Shown here one piece after another: positions 26,089 through 34,257 of a stretch of 64,000 nucleotides of DNA (positions within the stretch are counted from its first letter, which is position 1; every line of letters starts with the position of its first letter). Source of the stretch: DASUBV01 sp963822485 (GTDB lineage: Bacteria > Actinomycetota > Actinomycetes > Streptosporangiales > Streptosporangiaceae); assembly GCA_963822485.1 (NCBI GenBank), contig CAWGHW010000005.1, positions 1 to 64,000 on the forward strand, read 5' to 3'. The notes beneath the pieces are model-generated. The model did not search any database and was not told where the DNA came from. It saw nothing but the letters and a program-made list of their open reading frames with translations. Both the position numbers and the translations under genes were made by a program.

Positions 26089-27416
26089 GACTGCTCTCCT
26101 GCTCGCTGTGCTGACGTACCGGTGATGACCTGGGCCTCGTGGGCGGCGAACGCCTCCAGCGTGGGCCGGATCGGCTGGATCGGCGGGATCGTCGGGGCTA
26201 CCGCGTCCAGCGTCTTGAGCCCGTCGCCGGAGTTGATGATGACCGTCTCGGCGTCCGGGTCGAGCTGGCCCGCGGCCAGCAGCTTGCGCAGGACGGCCAG
26301 CGTGACCCCGCCCGCGGTCTCGGCGAAGATGCCCTCGGTGACGGCCAGCAGCCGGATCGCGTCCACCAGCTCGGCGTCGGTCACCGCCGCGACCGCGCCG
26401 CCGGTGCGCCGCACCACGTCCAGCACGTAGGGGCCGTCGGCCGGGTTGCCGATGGCCAGCGACTTGGCCACCGTCGCGGGCCGGACCGGCTGGACCACGT
26501 CGAGGCCCGCGCTGAACGCCGCCGCCACCGGCGAGCAGCCCTCGGCCTGGGCGCCGAAGACCTTGCAGCCCGTGTCTCCCGTGTCGCCCGTCTCGGGCAC
26601 CAGGCCCAGCGCGGTCAGCTCGCGGAACGCCTTGTCCACCTTGACCAGCTGGGCGCCGGACGCCACCGGCACGACGACCTGCTCGGGCAGGCGCCAGCCG
26701 AGCTGCTCAGCGATCTCGAAGCCGATCGTCTTGGAGCCCTCGGCGTAGTACGGGCGGACGTTCACGTTCACGAACGCCCAGTCCTCGCGCTCATCGGCCA
26801 GCTCGGAGGCCAGCTTGTTGACGTCGTCGTAGCTGCCCTCGACGGCCACCAGGGTGCCGCCGTAGATGGCCGTGCCGAGGATCTTCTGCGGCTCCAGGTC
26901 GGCCGGGATCAGGACCACCGAGCGGATCCCGGCCCGGGCCGCGGCCGCGGCTACGGCGTTGGCCAGGTTGCCGGTCGAGGGACAGGCCAGCACCTTGAAG
27001 CCGAGCTCCAGGGCGGCGGCCAGCGCGACGGCCACGACCCGGTCCTTGAACGAGTGAGTCGGGTTGGCCCGCTCGTCCTTGACCCACAGCGAGCGCATGC
27101 CGACCGCGCGGGCCAGCTGGTCAGCCCGGACCAGCCGGGTCCAGCCCGGCTCGGTGTTGGGCCCGGAGGCGACGTCCGGCGGCACGGGCAGCAGGCTGGC
27201 GTAGCGCCAGATGCTGTGCGGCCCGGCCTCGATGTCCGCGCGGGTCAGCCGGGGCAGGTCGTAGGCGACCTCCAGCGGGCCGAAGCATTCGGCGCAGACG
27301 TGGGTGGCGCCCAGCTCATACGTCTGGCCACACTCACGACAGGACAGGTGTGTGGCGTTGCCGAAGCGCGACGTACTGGACTTGGACGTGGACGTACTTA
27401 CCGCGGATGCAGTCAT
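26085..27416 (-). CDS. thrC: threonine synthase-like PLP enzyme
   Basis: This 443-aa fold-type II PLP enzyme has a zinc-ribbon-like N terminus (LSCRECGQTYELG and CAECFGPL), the PLP lysine in THSFKDRVV, LACPSTGNLANAVAAAA and the C-terminal NSGDGLKT. Threonine synthase converts O-phosphohomoserine to threonine. Two features suggest a variant role: a SAM-I riboswitch in the leader, which normally controls methionine or sulfur genes, and tight coupling to a sulfur carrier. It could use O-phosphohomoserine to make homocysteine; this is inference. Ordinary threonine synthase remains the simplest call. Confidence 0.9.
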   Translation of the reverse strand: MTASAVSTSTSKSSTSRFGNATHLSCRECGQTYELGATHVCAECFGPLEVAYDLPRLTRADIEAGPHSIWRYASLLPVPPDVASGPNTEPGWTRLVRADQLARAVGMRSLWVKDERANPTHSFKDRVVAVALAAALELGFKVLACPSTGNLANAVAAAAARAGIRSVVLIPADLEPQKILGTAIYGGTLVAVEGSYDDVNKLASELADEREDWAFVNVNVRPYYAEGSKTIGFEIAEQLGWRLPEQVVVPVASGAQLVKVDKAFRELTALGLVPETGDTGDTGCKVFGAQAEGCSPVAAAFSAGLDVVQPVRPATVAKSLAIGNPADGPYVLDVVRRTGGAVAAVTDAELVDAIRLLAVTEGIFAETAGGVTLAVLRKLLAAGQLDPDAETVIINSGDGLKTLDAVAPTIPPIQPIRPTLEAFAAHEAQVITGTSAQRAGEQS

Positions 27417-27434
27417 GTATGCGAGGCCTCTCTC

Positions 27435-27615
27435 CTCATCTGCCCCAACGGCGGTGAGCCGTGGGCCGGAGTTGGCACCTGTCGCGAGACGACCTCGCCG
27501 CTAGCGCTGCCTGTTGCCAGCACTGTCCGCGATACGGACTAGATCATTCGGGCGCGCGATCTCGCGATGGTTGCCGGGGCTTCAACGGGCCGTTCCCTCC
27601 ACCCCTCTGGATGAG
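27435..27615 (-). ncRNA. SAM-I riboswitch (S box) upstream of thrC-moaD
   Basis: On the minus strand the leader contains the S-box core in order: the P1 strand CTCATC, AGAGGGGTGGAGGGA, ACGGCCCGTTGAAGCC, CCGGCAACC, then GGTGCCAACTCCGGC, and the closing P1 strand GATGAG. The 181-nt length reflects extended P3/P4 arms. The Shine-Dalgarno (AGGAGAG) directly abuts and partly overlaps the 3' P1 strand, so control is probably at translation. A TTAATAA -10-like element (27618-27624) lies just upstream. Confidence 0.93.
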
Positions 27616-27773
27616 CGTTATTAAGTTGTGCCTTCTACTTTAACCATGCCGACCGCCCAAGTTCCAATCCGATCGCCCGCCCACCTCCCCTGCCCCCTTC
27701 ATGAGCGCCCGGCGCGCGGCTAGCGCTCCGCTTCCGGGTCCCGCCGGCCCGGCCCGGTAACCTGGGCCGAGAC

Positions 27774-29285
27774 ATGGGCGCAGCAACAGCCGACGGGCCG
27801 GTACTCGTCGCATCGAACCGGGGGCCTATCTCTTTCAGCCTGGGTCCCGACGGGCAGCTCAGCGCCAGGCGCGGCGGCGGCGGGATGGTGTCTGGCCTGC
27901 TGACGGTGGCCAGCCAGACTGATCTGCTGTGGGTCTGCGCAGCGCTCAGCGACGCGGACCGTGCCGCCGCCCGCGCGGCACCGCAGGGCCGGCTCGAGCT
28001 GGACGGCCAGGAGGTGGCCGCCGAGGCTCGGGCCGGGGAGGCGGGGGGCGGGAGCTCGGCCGTCCTGATGCTCGACATCCCGGCGGACACCTTCGCCGCC
28101 GCCTACAACGCTGTGGCCAACTCCACACTCTGGTTCGTCCACCACATGCTCTATGAGCTGCCCCGGCAGCCGTCCTTCGGACCCCAGTTCGCGGCCGAGT
28201 GGGAGCAGTTCCGGGAGTACAACCGGGCCTTCGCGACGGCCCTGGCCCGGGCGGCGGACGGCAGCGCCGGGGCCCGCGCGGTGGTGCAGGACTACCACCT
28301 CAGCCTGGTCCCGCGGATGCTGGCCGACAGGCGGCCAGACCTCAGGATCGCGCACTTCTCGCACACGCCGTGGGCGCCGCCGGACTACTACCGCGTGCTG
28401 CCGGACCAGGTCGCCCGCGAGGTGCTGGAGGGGATACTCGGCGCCGACCACGCCGGGTTCCTGTGCCAGCGCTGGGCCGACGCGTTCGCGGACTGCTGTG
28501 CGGCGATCCTGGGCGCCGAGGTCGACCGGGCCCGGCAGCGGATCAGCTACCGCGGCCACGTCACCGGCATCGGGGTGCACGCCCTCGGCGTGGACGCGGC
28601 CGAGCTGACCGGCCGGGCCGCGGAGCCCGACGTGGCCCAGCGGCTGACCGAGCTGACCGAGCTGGCCGGCGGCCGCAAGCTCATCGTCCGGATCGACCGC
28701 ACTGAGCTGTCCAAGAACATCGTCCGCGGCCTGGCCGCCTACCGCGAGCTGCTGGTGACCCGGCCGGAGTGGCACGGCCGGGTGATGCACCTGGCCTTCG
28801 CCTACCCGTCCCGGACCGACCTGGCCGAGTACCGCGAGTACACCGCGGCGGTGCAGCGGCTGGCCGCGCAGATCGAAGACGAGTTCGCCACGCCGGACTG
28901 GACGCCGCTAGTGGTGCGGCAGGACGACGACTACGCCCGCTCGCTGGCCGCCTACCGGGCGGCCGACGTCCTGCTGGTCAACCCGACCAGGGACGGGATG
29001 AACCTGGTGGCCAAGGAGGCCCCGATCGTTTCCGACCGCCGCTGCGCACTCGTGCTGTCCCGTGAGGCCGGCGCGGCGGCCGAGCTGGACCAGGCGGCGC
29101 TGATGGTCAACCCGTTCGACATCTCCGGCACGGCGGCGGCCCTGCACGAGGGGCTGGTCATGGGCGAGGCCGAGCGGACCCGCCGCTGCGGCGAGCTGGC
29201 CCGGGCGGCCGGCGCGATGCCGCCGGCCCGCTGGTTCGCCGACCAGCTAGCCGCCCTGGATGCCACGCTGGATGGTGTCGGCTAG
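27774..29285 (+). CDS. otsA: trehalose-6-phosphate synthase, actinobacterial GT20 type
   Basis: This 503-aa glycosyltransferase of family 20 joins a nucleotide-glucose and glucose 6-phosphate to trehalose 6-phosphate. Seen are LVASNRGPISF, VVQDYHLSLVPRML, AHFSHTPWAPPDYYRV, the donor-site IDRTELSKNI and NPTRDGMNLVAKE. The RTELSKNI form differs from the RLDYSKG form of enteric OtsA and is that of streptomycete enzymes, some of which use GDP-glucose; the donor here is not proven. It is convergent with otsB, overlapping by 39 bp. It is divergent from the riboswitch-controlled thrC. Confidence 0.92.
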   Translation: MGAATADGPVLVASNRGPISFSLGPDGQLSARRGGGGMVSGLLTVASQTDLLWVCAALSDADRAAARAAPQGRLELDGQEVAAEARAGEAGGGSSAVLMLDIPADTFAAAYNAVANSTLWFVHHMLYELPRQPSFGPQFAAEWEQFREYNRAFATALARAADGSAGARAVVQDYHLSLVPRMLADRRPDLRIAHFSHTPWAPPDYYRVLPDQVAREVLEGILGADHAGFLCQRWADAFADCCAAILGAEVDRARQRISYRGHVTGIGVHALGVDAAELTGRAAEPDVAQRLTELTELAGGRKLIVRIDRTELSKNIVRGLAAYRELLVTRPEWHGRVMHLAFAYPSRTDLAEYREYTAAVQRLAAQIEDEFATPDWTPLVVRQDDDYARSLAAYRAADVLLVNPTRDGMNLVAKEAPIVSDRRCALVLSREAGAAAELDQAALMVNPFDISGTAAALHEGLVMGEAERTRRCGELARAAGAMPPARWFADQLAALDATLDGVG

Positions 29286-30131
29286 GGCGGCGAGCAGCGC
29301 CGCCACCTCGGCGGGCCCGTCAACGACCAGGTCGGCGGCCTCGGCCAGCTCAGGGACCTCGGCCGAGCCGCTGCACACCACCACCCCCGGGATGCCGCGG
29401 TCACGCAGGTCCCGAACGGCCTCGAACGCGGGCCGGTCACCGAGATCGTCGCCGCAGTACATGGTCGCCGCCGCGCCTCGCTCCTCGACCAGGGCCCGGA
29501 GCGTGCTGCCCTTGTCGGCGCCGGGCGGCCGCAGCTCGATCACCATCCGGCCCGGCTCGACGGCCAGCCCGCCGCTCGCGGCCAGCTCGCGCAGCGGCGC
29601 CCCCAGCAACTCCAGCGCGGCCCGCGGGTCGGCGGTGCGGCGGGTGTGCACGGCCAGGGCGTCGCCCTTGTCCTCGACCCGGGTGCCGTCGGGCGCGCCC
29701 GCCGCGGCCAGCACCCCGGGCAGCCGCGCCCGGACGCCGGCCAGGCCCTCGGGCGGCGGCGGGGAGGTCAGCGTGCCCGCCTCCCAGCGCTGCCGGCCGT
29801 ACTGCCCGAGCACCAGGATGCCCGGCACGTCCGCGAGGCTAGCCAGGCGCACGGCGTCAGGGGCGGGGCGGCCGGTGATGATGGCCAGGGTGCCGACCAG
29901 GCCGGCCAGGCGCCGCAGCGCCGCCGTGGCGGCGGGCAGCGCCCTGGCGTCGGCGGGGTCGGGCACGATCGGCGATAGCGTGCCGTCGAAGTCCACGCCG
30001 ATGAGGGCGCGGGCCGGGGCGGCTAGCAGTGCGGCCAGGCCGGCCCGGCCGGCTGGCGTGCTGGGCACCGGCAGCGGGTCGCCGGGGCTGGCCGGCCGGG
30101 GGCCAGCTGGACGGTCCGGGGAATCGGGCAC
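29247..30131 (-). CDS. otsB: trehalose-6-phosphate phosphatase
   Basis: This 294-aa HAD-superfamily phosphatase releases trehalose from trehalose 6-phosphate. The catalytic motif is GVDFDGTLSPI, followed by LAIITGRP, KGSTLRALVEE and the motif IV YCGDDLGDRPAFEA. A Pro-rich N-terminal stretch of about 30 residues precedes the fold. It starts four bases after the DUF3263 gene and overlaps the otsA 3' end on the opposite strand. Confidence 0.95.
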   Translation of the reverse strand: MPDSPDRPAGPRPASPGDPLPVPSTPAGRAGLAALLAAPARALIGVDFDGTLSPIVPDPADARALPAATAALRRLAGLVGTLAIITGRPAPDAVRLASLADVPGILVLGQYGRQRWEAGTLTSPPPPEGLAGVRARLPGVLAAAGAPDGTRVEDKGDALAVHTRRTADPRAALELLGAPLRELAASGGLAVEPGRMVIELRPPGADKGSTLRALVEERGAAATMYCGDDLGDRPAFEAVRDLRDRGIPGVVVCSGSAEVPELAEAADLVVDGPAEVAALLAALADTIQRGIQGG

Positions 30132-30135
30132 GAGG

Positions 30136-30390
30136 CTAGTCTGGCCGGGCGTCGGGCCGCGTGGAGCGCATCCGGCGGCGCCGGACCCGCTGACGTCGCA
30201 GCCGGGCCACCAGGGCCGGGTCGAACTGGGCCGCCTCCGGCCGGTCGATCAGCTCGTTGAGCAGCTGGTAGTACCGGGTCGCCGGGAAGCCGAAGACCTC
30301 GAGGATCTCCCGCTCCTTCGCCCCGGGGAACCGCCACCAGCCGCTCTCGAAGACCAGGATGCGCTTGTCGACCTCGGTTAGCGCCGCCAC
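30136..30390 (-). CDS. DUF3263 protein
   Basis: This 84-aa protein of the actinobacterial DUF3263 family has the signature ILVFESGWWRFPGAKEREIL followed by FGFPATRYYQLLNELIDR and a very basic tail. The GTG at 30390 is chosen because GGAGGG lies six bases upstream; an earlier in-frame start would add unlikely residues. The helical, basic make-up suggests DNA binding. It forms an operon with otsB. Confidence 0.88.
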   Translation of the reverse strand: MAALTEVDKRILVFESGWWRFPGAKEREILEVFGFPATRYYQLLNELIDRPEAAQFDPALVARLRRQRVRRRRMRSTRPDARPD

Positions 30391-30503
30391 CTGGCCCTCC
30401 CTGCACCACACACATGTAAAGCATCCATCGTAAGCAGGGTGAGGCGTCCCGGCCCACCCCGTTGCTATACGCGGAGACCCGTAAGGCCGTACGCTCACCA
30501 TTC

Positions 30504-31322
30504 GTGACTGGCTTTGACTACCTGACGTTCCTTACCGACTACGGGCTAGATGACGGGTTCGTGGCCGCCTGCAAGGGTGTCGTCCTGCGCATCGCCCCGC
30601 AAGTCGGCCTGATCGACATCACCCACCTGGTGCAGCCTGGCGACGTGCGCCGCGGCGCCGCCGTGCTGGCCCAGACCGTCGGCTACCTGCCGCCCGCGGT
30701 GCACGTGGGCGTCGTCGACCCCGGCGTGGGCACCTCCCGGCGGGCGGTCGCGGTGCAGGCCGGCGACTCGATCCTGGTCGGCCCCGACAACGGCCTCCTG
30801 TCCTGGGCGATCTCCGCCCTGGGCGGCGCCTCCCGCGTCGCGCACCTGACCAATGGCGACCTGTGGCTGCACCCCGTCTCGGCCACGTTCCACGGCCGGG
30901 ACATCTTCATGCCGGTCGCCGCGCACCTGGCCGCGGGCGCCGACCTGGGCGACGTCGGCGACGAGATCGACGCGGCGGACCTGGTCTCGCTGCCCGCGCC
31001 TACCAGCCGGGTGCTCGACGGCGAGGCCGAGGGCGAGGTCATGTCGGTGGACCGGTTCGGGAACGTGCAGCTGTCGATCCCGGCCGGGGATGTCGGCCTG
31101 CTCGGCATCGGGGTCGGCACTCCGCTGGTCGTCCGGGCCGGGCGGCGGCAGCTCACCATCCCGTTCACCGACACCTTCGCCGCCGTGGCGCCGGGCGAGA
31201 TCGTCGCGTTCACCGACAGCGCCGGGCTCATCTCGCTGGCCGTCAACGCGGGCGACGCGGCCCAGGAACTCGGCCTGCCGCCGGGGGCGCACGTACGGCT
31301 GGCGCCAGCCCGCCAGTCCTGA
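30504..31322 (+). CDS. SAM hydrolase (DUF62/SAM hydroxide adenosyltransferase)
   Basis: This 272-aa enzyme belongs to the family that includes fluorinase and chlorinase; most members split S-adenosylmethionine with water to adenosine and methionine. Seen are FLTDYGLDDGFVAACKGVV, VVDPGVGTSRRAV, VGPDNGLLSWA and TFHGRDIFMPVAAHLA. The GTG at 30504 is preferred; an upstream ATG at 30462 would add an unconserved leader. No Shine-Dalgarno is seen, so it may be leaderless. A terminator follows. Its presence 3 kb from a SAM riboswitch is notable but they are separate units. Confidence 0.92.
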   Translation: MTGFDYLTFLTDYGLDDGFVAACKGVVLRIAPQVGLIDITHLVQPGDVRRGAAVLAQTVGYLPPAVHVGVVDPGVGTSRRAVAVQAGDSILVGPDNGLLSWAISALGGASRVAHLTNGDLWLHPVSATFHGRDIFMPVAAHLAAGADLGDVGDEIDAADLVSLPAPTSRVLDGEAEGEVMSVDRFGNVQLSIPAGDVGLLGIGVGTPLVVRAGRRQLTIPFTDTFAAVAPGEIVAFTDSAGLISLAVNAGDAAQELGLPPGAHVRLAPARQS

Positions 31323-31326
31323 GGCC

Positions 31327-31353
31327 GGGAGGCGAAGCGGCCCTTCGCCTCCC
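31327..31353 (+). terminator. terminator after the SAM hydrolase gene
   Basis: GGGAGGCGAAG pairs perfectly with CTTCGCCTCCC over a CGGCC loop, beginning five bases after the stop codon. No T-tract follows. Confidence 0.75.
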
Positions 31354-31365
31354 CGGCTAGCGCAG

Positions 31366-31407
31366 TTCGTCCGCCCGGGCTGAGAATTCGTCCGACCGGG
31401 CTGAGAA
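31366..31407. repeat. 21-bp direct repeat upstream of the subtilase-like gene
   Basis: A 21-bp unit beginning TTCGTCCG and ending GGGCTGAGAA occurs twice head to tail (31366-31386 and 31387-31407) with a single C/A difference. The period is two helical turns and the array ends 51 bp before the start codon, a plausible operator position. Confidence 0.85.
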
Positions 31408-31458
31408 GAAGCAGCAAAATGTGCCCAGAAGCCTACGAACAGGCCTCAACATGGCACA

Positions 31459-34209
31459 ATGCGGTGGACTCCCACGGAAGGCAGATCCGGCGTGCCGCTG
31501 AGGTTCCCCCGCCCGGTCGCGCCCGTGATCGCCGCTGGCATGACGGCGATTTGGGTGGTGGCCGCGAGCGCACCTGCCCTGGCTGACCAGACCCGGCAGC
31601 AGGAATGGTGGCTAAGCAAGCTAAGCGTCAGCCAGGCCTGGCGAGCCTCGCGCGGCGCCGGCGTCACCGTGGCTGTGCTGAGCGACGGCGTCAACTCGAC
31701 CCAGGCCGACCTGGCCGGCTCGGTCACCGTCGGCCCGGACTTCACCAACACCAACGAGACGGCCAGCACCTACATCGGCCTCCAGGGCACGCCCATCGCG
31801 AGCCTGATCGCCGGGCACGGGAGCGGCCCCGGGGGCACGTCGGGCGTCATCGGCGTGGCCCCCAAGGCCCGCATCCTGTCCGTCCGGGTCACCCTCGACG
31901 TGCGGGATCCCGCGCTGGACAGCGCCACCACCGGCACCGGGCTGCCCGACGCCATCGCCACCGGCATCAGGTACGCGGTGGCTCATCACGCCAAGGTCAT
32001 CGACCTGCCGCTGGACCCGGCCCAGCCCGACCCGGCCCAGGTCTCGGCGCTGCCCATCCCCACCGGCACCGGCGCCACCACGCCGCCGCAGCTGGCCGGC
32101 ATCAACGCCGCGGCCGGCGGCAGCACGGCCGAGGCCGCCGCCGTCACCTACGCGCTGCGGCACAACGTGGTGCTGATCGCACCCGCTGGCGACAACGCGA
32201 GCGGCACCGACGCGGCGAACTACCCGGCCGCCTACCCCGGCGTCATATCGGTCGGCGGGTTCGGCCAGAACTTCGCGCTGGCCCCGTACTCCAGCCGCCA
32301 GCCCTACGTCACGCTGACCGCGCCCGGCGAGGACGTCATCGCGGCGGACGCGGCGGGCAGCTACGAGCCGGTCAGCAGCACCACCGCGGCCAGTGCGATC
32401 GCCAGCGGCGTCGCGGCCCTGATCAGGTCCCGGTTCCCCGGGCTCTCCGCGGCCCAGGTCCGGCACGCGATGACCAGCAGCACCGTGTTCCGGTCGATCC
32501 CCGGCCGGAAGCACGGCGGCGGCCTGGGCACCGTCAACGCCGAGCGCGCGCTGGCCGCCGCGGCGGCCGCCGCCGCCCCGGCCGGCCAGCGGGCCGGAGC
32601 TAGCTCGCTGCCGCTGACCAAGCCCGCCAGCCCGCCCGCCCCGACCGTGCAGTCCGACGCCCTGAAGCCGCGGGTGCTGCGGGCCGGCCTCTACGCGGGT
32701 GGCGTGCTGGTGATCCTGCTGCTGCTCATCGCCGCCTACGCGCTGCTGCGCGGCCGCCGGCGGTCCGGCCACTCCGGCCAGTCCGACCAGGCCGCGGACT
32801 GGAACCCCAACCCGCAGCCCGCCTACTCGCCCTACGGGTCCGGAGACCCGGACCGCGTGATGGAGTTCTTCGCCGCGCCATCGTCCGCCCCGGCCCCGGC
32901 GGCGGGGCCGTTCCCCCAGTTCCAGTCGGCGCACTTCCACGCCGGGCAGGCCGCGTCGGCCCAGGTGCCGGCGGCCGGCGTGCTGGGGGCCGACGGGGCG
33001 GGCGAAGGACATCGAGTCGGCGCCTGGATGCCGGTCGGGTCGGGCGCACGCGGTCACAGCAGGCCCGCGCCAGTATCCGGTAACCCGCCCTGGGAGCCCG
33101 CGGCCAAGCCCGATAGCGAACTGCCCTGGGCCGTGCCCCCAGGCCCGCGGCGGGCCACCCCCAGGCCCGCGATCGCGGCTAGTCCCCCGGCCCCCGGCCT
33201 GGCGGCTCCGGAGCCGACCTGGCCGGTGAGCACGGCCGGGACCGCGGTCCCGGGCGCCAGGGCGGCGGCAGTACCGCCGCAGGCCCAGACGCCCGCGGCC
33301 GAGACCGCTGAGCCCGTCGCTCCCGGGCCGGCGGTGCGGGCGGCGCCCGCACCGCCATCGCCGACCGGGCTGGCCTGGGAGGATCTCACCGACAGCGGCA
33401 TGAAGGCGATCCGGGACACCACAAATGGCTCGTCCGCCACGGCCGGTCTGCCCCAGCGCGCGGCGCCGGTGGCGAGCAGGCCGCCGTCGCCCTCGGGCTC
33501 CGACTGGGAGCGGCCCGGCGTCAGCGAGCCCGCCGGCCCGGCGGACCCCGCCGAGGCGGCCGACCCGCAGTGGGACTCCGCCGAGGGCGATGCCTACCGG
33601 CCGCCGCCCGCCGACACGCACGTTCCGGCCCCCGGCAGCGGGCCGCGGTGGCGCCGCGCCGAGCCCAGCGAGGCGCGCCGGCCCCGGTCCAGCAGCGGGA
33701 CGCACCGCAAGACCTCGGGCCGGGGGCCGGAGAGCCGGGCCCCCGAGGCCCGCGAGGCCCCGGAGCCGAGCGCCAGTGACACGGGCAGCTTCCGGATCCC
33801 CGCGCCGCCGGATGCTGCGTGGCCGGCCGACGACGACGGAAGCGGCTGGGAGGCCGCCGGCAGCGACAACCGCTGGGCGCCTACGTCCGAGGCCCACTGG
33901 CAGCCGGACGATGAGACCAACTGGCCAACCGCGGGCCATCCGCCCTGGCTGCCCGCCGCCCCGGCGGCGGAGCCCGCCGGCGACTCGGGCTGGCCCGAGC
34001 CCGCCGAGGCCCGGCCGGCCACGGCCGCGCCCGCGGAGAAGTGGCAGACCACCGACAGCGCGAGGTGGCAGCCCCCCGAGGGGGAAGCCATGTGGGAGCC
34101 GCCGGCCGCGGACCGGGAGACGGCTGGCGAGCAGGCGGACGAGGACCCGTTCGCCTGGCGTCCGGGCGCCCAGACCGAGACCTTCCCGGCCATCGACGAG
34201 GACTCCTAG
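31459..34209 (+). CDS. membrane-anchored subtilase-like pseudoprotease with long cytoplasmic tail
   Basis: This 916-aa protein has a signal peptide (1-42, ending APALA), an S8 subtilisin-like domain (about 50-375), a transmembrane helix (about 412-430) and a cytoplasmic Pro/Ala/Trp-rich tail of about 480 residues. The Asp motif is kept (VAVLSDGVN, D76) and an oxyanion-type Asn is present (APAGDN, N246). The His motif reads GLQGTPIASLIAGHG, with Gln109 where His is expected. The Ser motif reads STTAASAIASG, with Thr309 for Ser. It is therefore probably inactive as a classic protease. The topology resembles mycosin-like subtilases. A 21-bp direct repeat precedes the gene. Confidence 0.85.
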   Translation: MRWTPTEGRSGVPLRFPRPVAPVIAAGMTAIWVVAASAPALADQTRQQEWWLSKLSVSQAWRASRGAGVTVAVLSDGVNSTQADLAGSVTVGPDFTNTNETASTYIGLQGTPIASLIAGHGSGPGGTSGVIGVAPKARILSVRVTLDVRDPALDSATTGTGLPDAIATGIRYAVAHHAKVIDLPLDPAQPDPAQVSALPIPTGTGATTPPQLAGINAAAGGSTAEAAAVTYALRHNVVLIAPAGDNASGTDAANYPAAYPGVISVGGFGQNFALAPYSSRQPYVTLTAPGEDVIAADAAGSYEPVSSTTAASAIASGVAALIRSRFPGLSAAQVRHAMTSSTVFRSIPGRKHGGGLGTVNAERALAAAAAAAAPAGQRAGASSLPLTKPASPPAPTVQSDALKPRVLRAGLYAGGVLVILLLLIAAYALLRGRRRSGHSGQSDQAADWNPNPQPAYSPYGSGDPDRVMEFFAAPSSAPAPAAGPFPQFQSAHFHAGQAASAQVPAAGVLGADGAGEGHRVGAWMPVGSGARGHSRPAPVSGNPPWEPAAKPDSELPWAVPPGPRRATPRPAIAASPPAPGLAAPEPTWPVSTAGTAVPGARAAAVPPQAQTPAAETAEPVAPGPAVRAAPAPPSPTGLAWEDLTDSGMKAIRDTTNGSSATAGLPQRAAPVASRPPSPSGSDWERPGVSEPAGPADPAEAADPQWDSAEGDAYRPPPADTHVPAPGSGPRWRRAEPSEARRPRSSSGTHRKTSGRGPESRAPEAREAPEPSASDTGSFRIPAPPDAAWPADDDGSGWEAAGSDNRWAPTSEAHWQPDDETNWPTAGHPPWLPAAPAAEPAGDSGWPEPAEARPATAAPAEKWQTTDSARWQPPEGEAMWEPPAADRETAGEQADEDPFAWRPGAQTETFPAIDEDS

Positions 34210-34257
34210 CCGGACCGGCCCCGCGTCCCCCATGGGGTATCGCGGGATCTGGGCGCG

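Noticed and set aside
30504..31322. Fluorinase or chlorinase
   Set aside because: The gene belongs to the same family, but no halogen-metabolism genes surround it; a SAM hydrolase is the common function.
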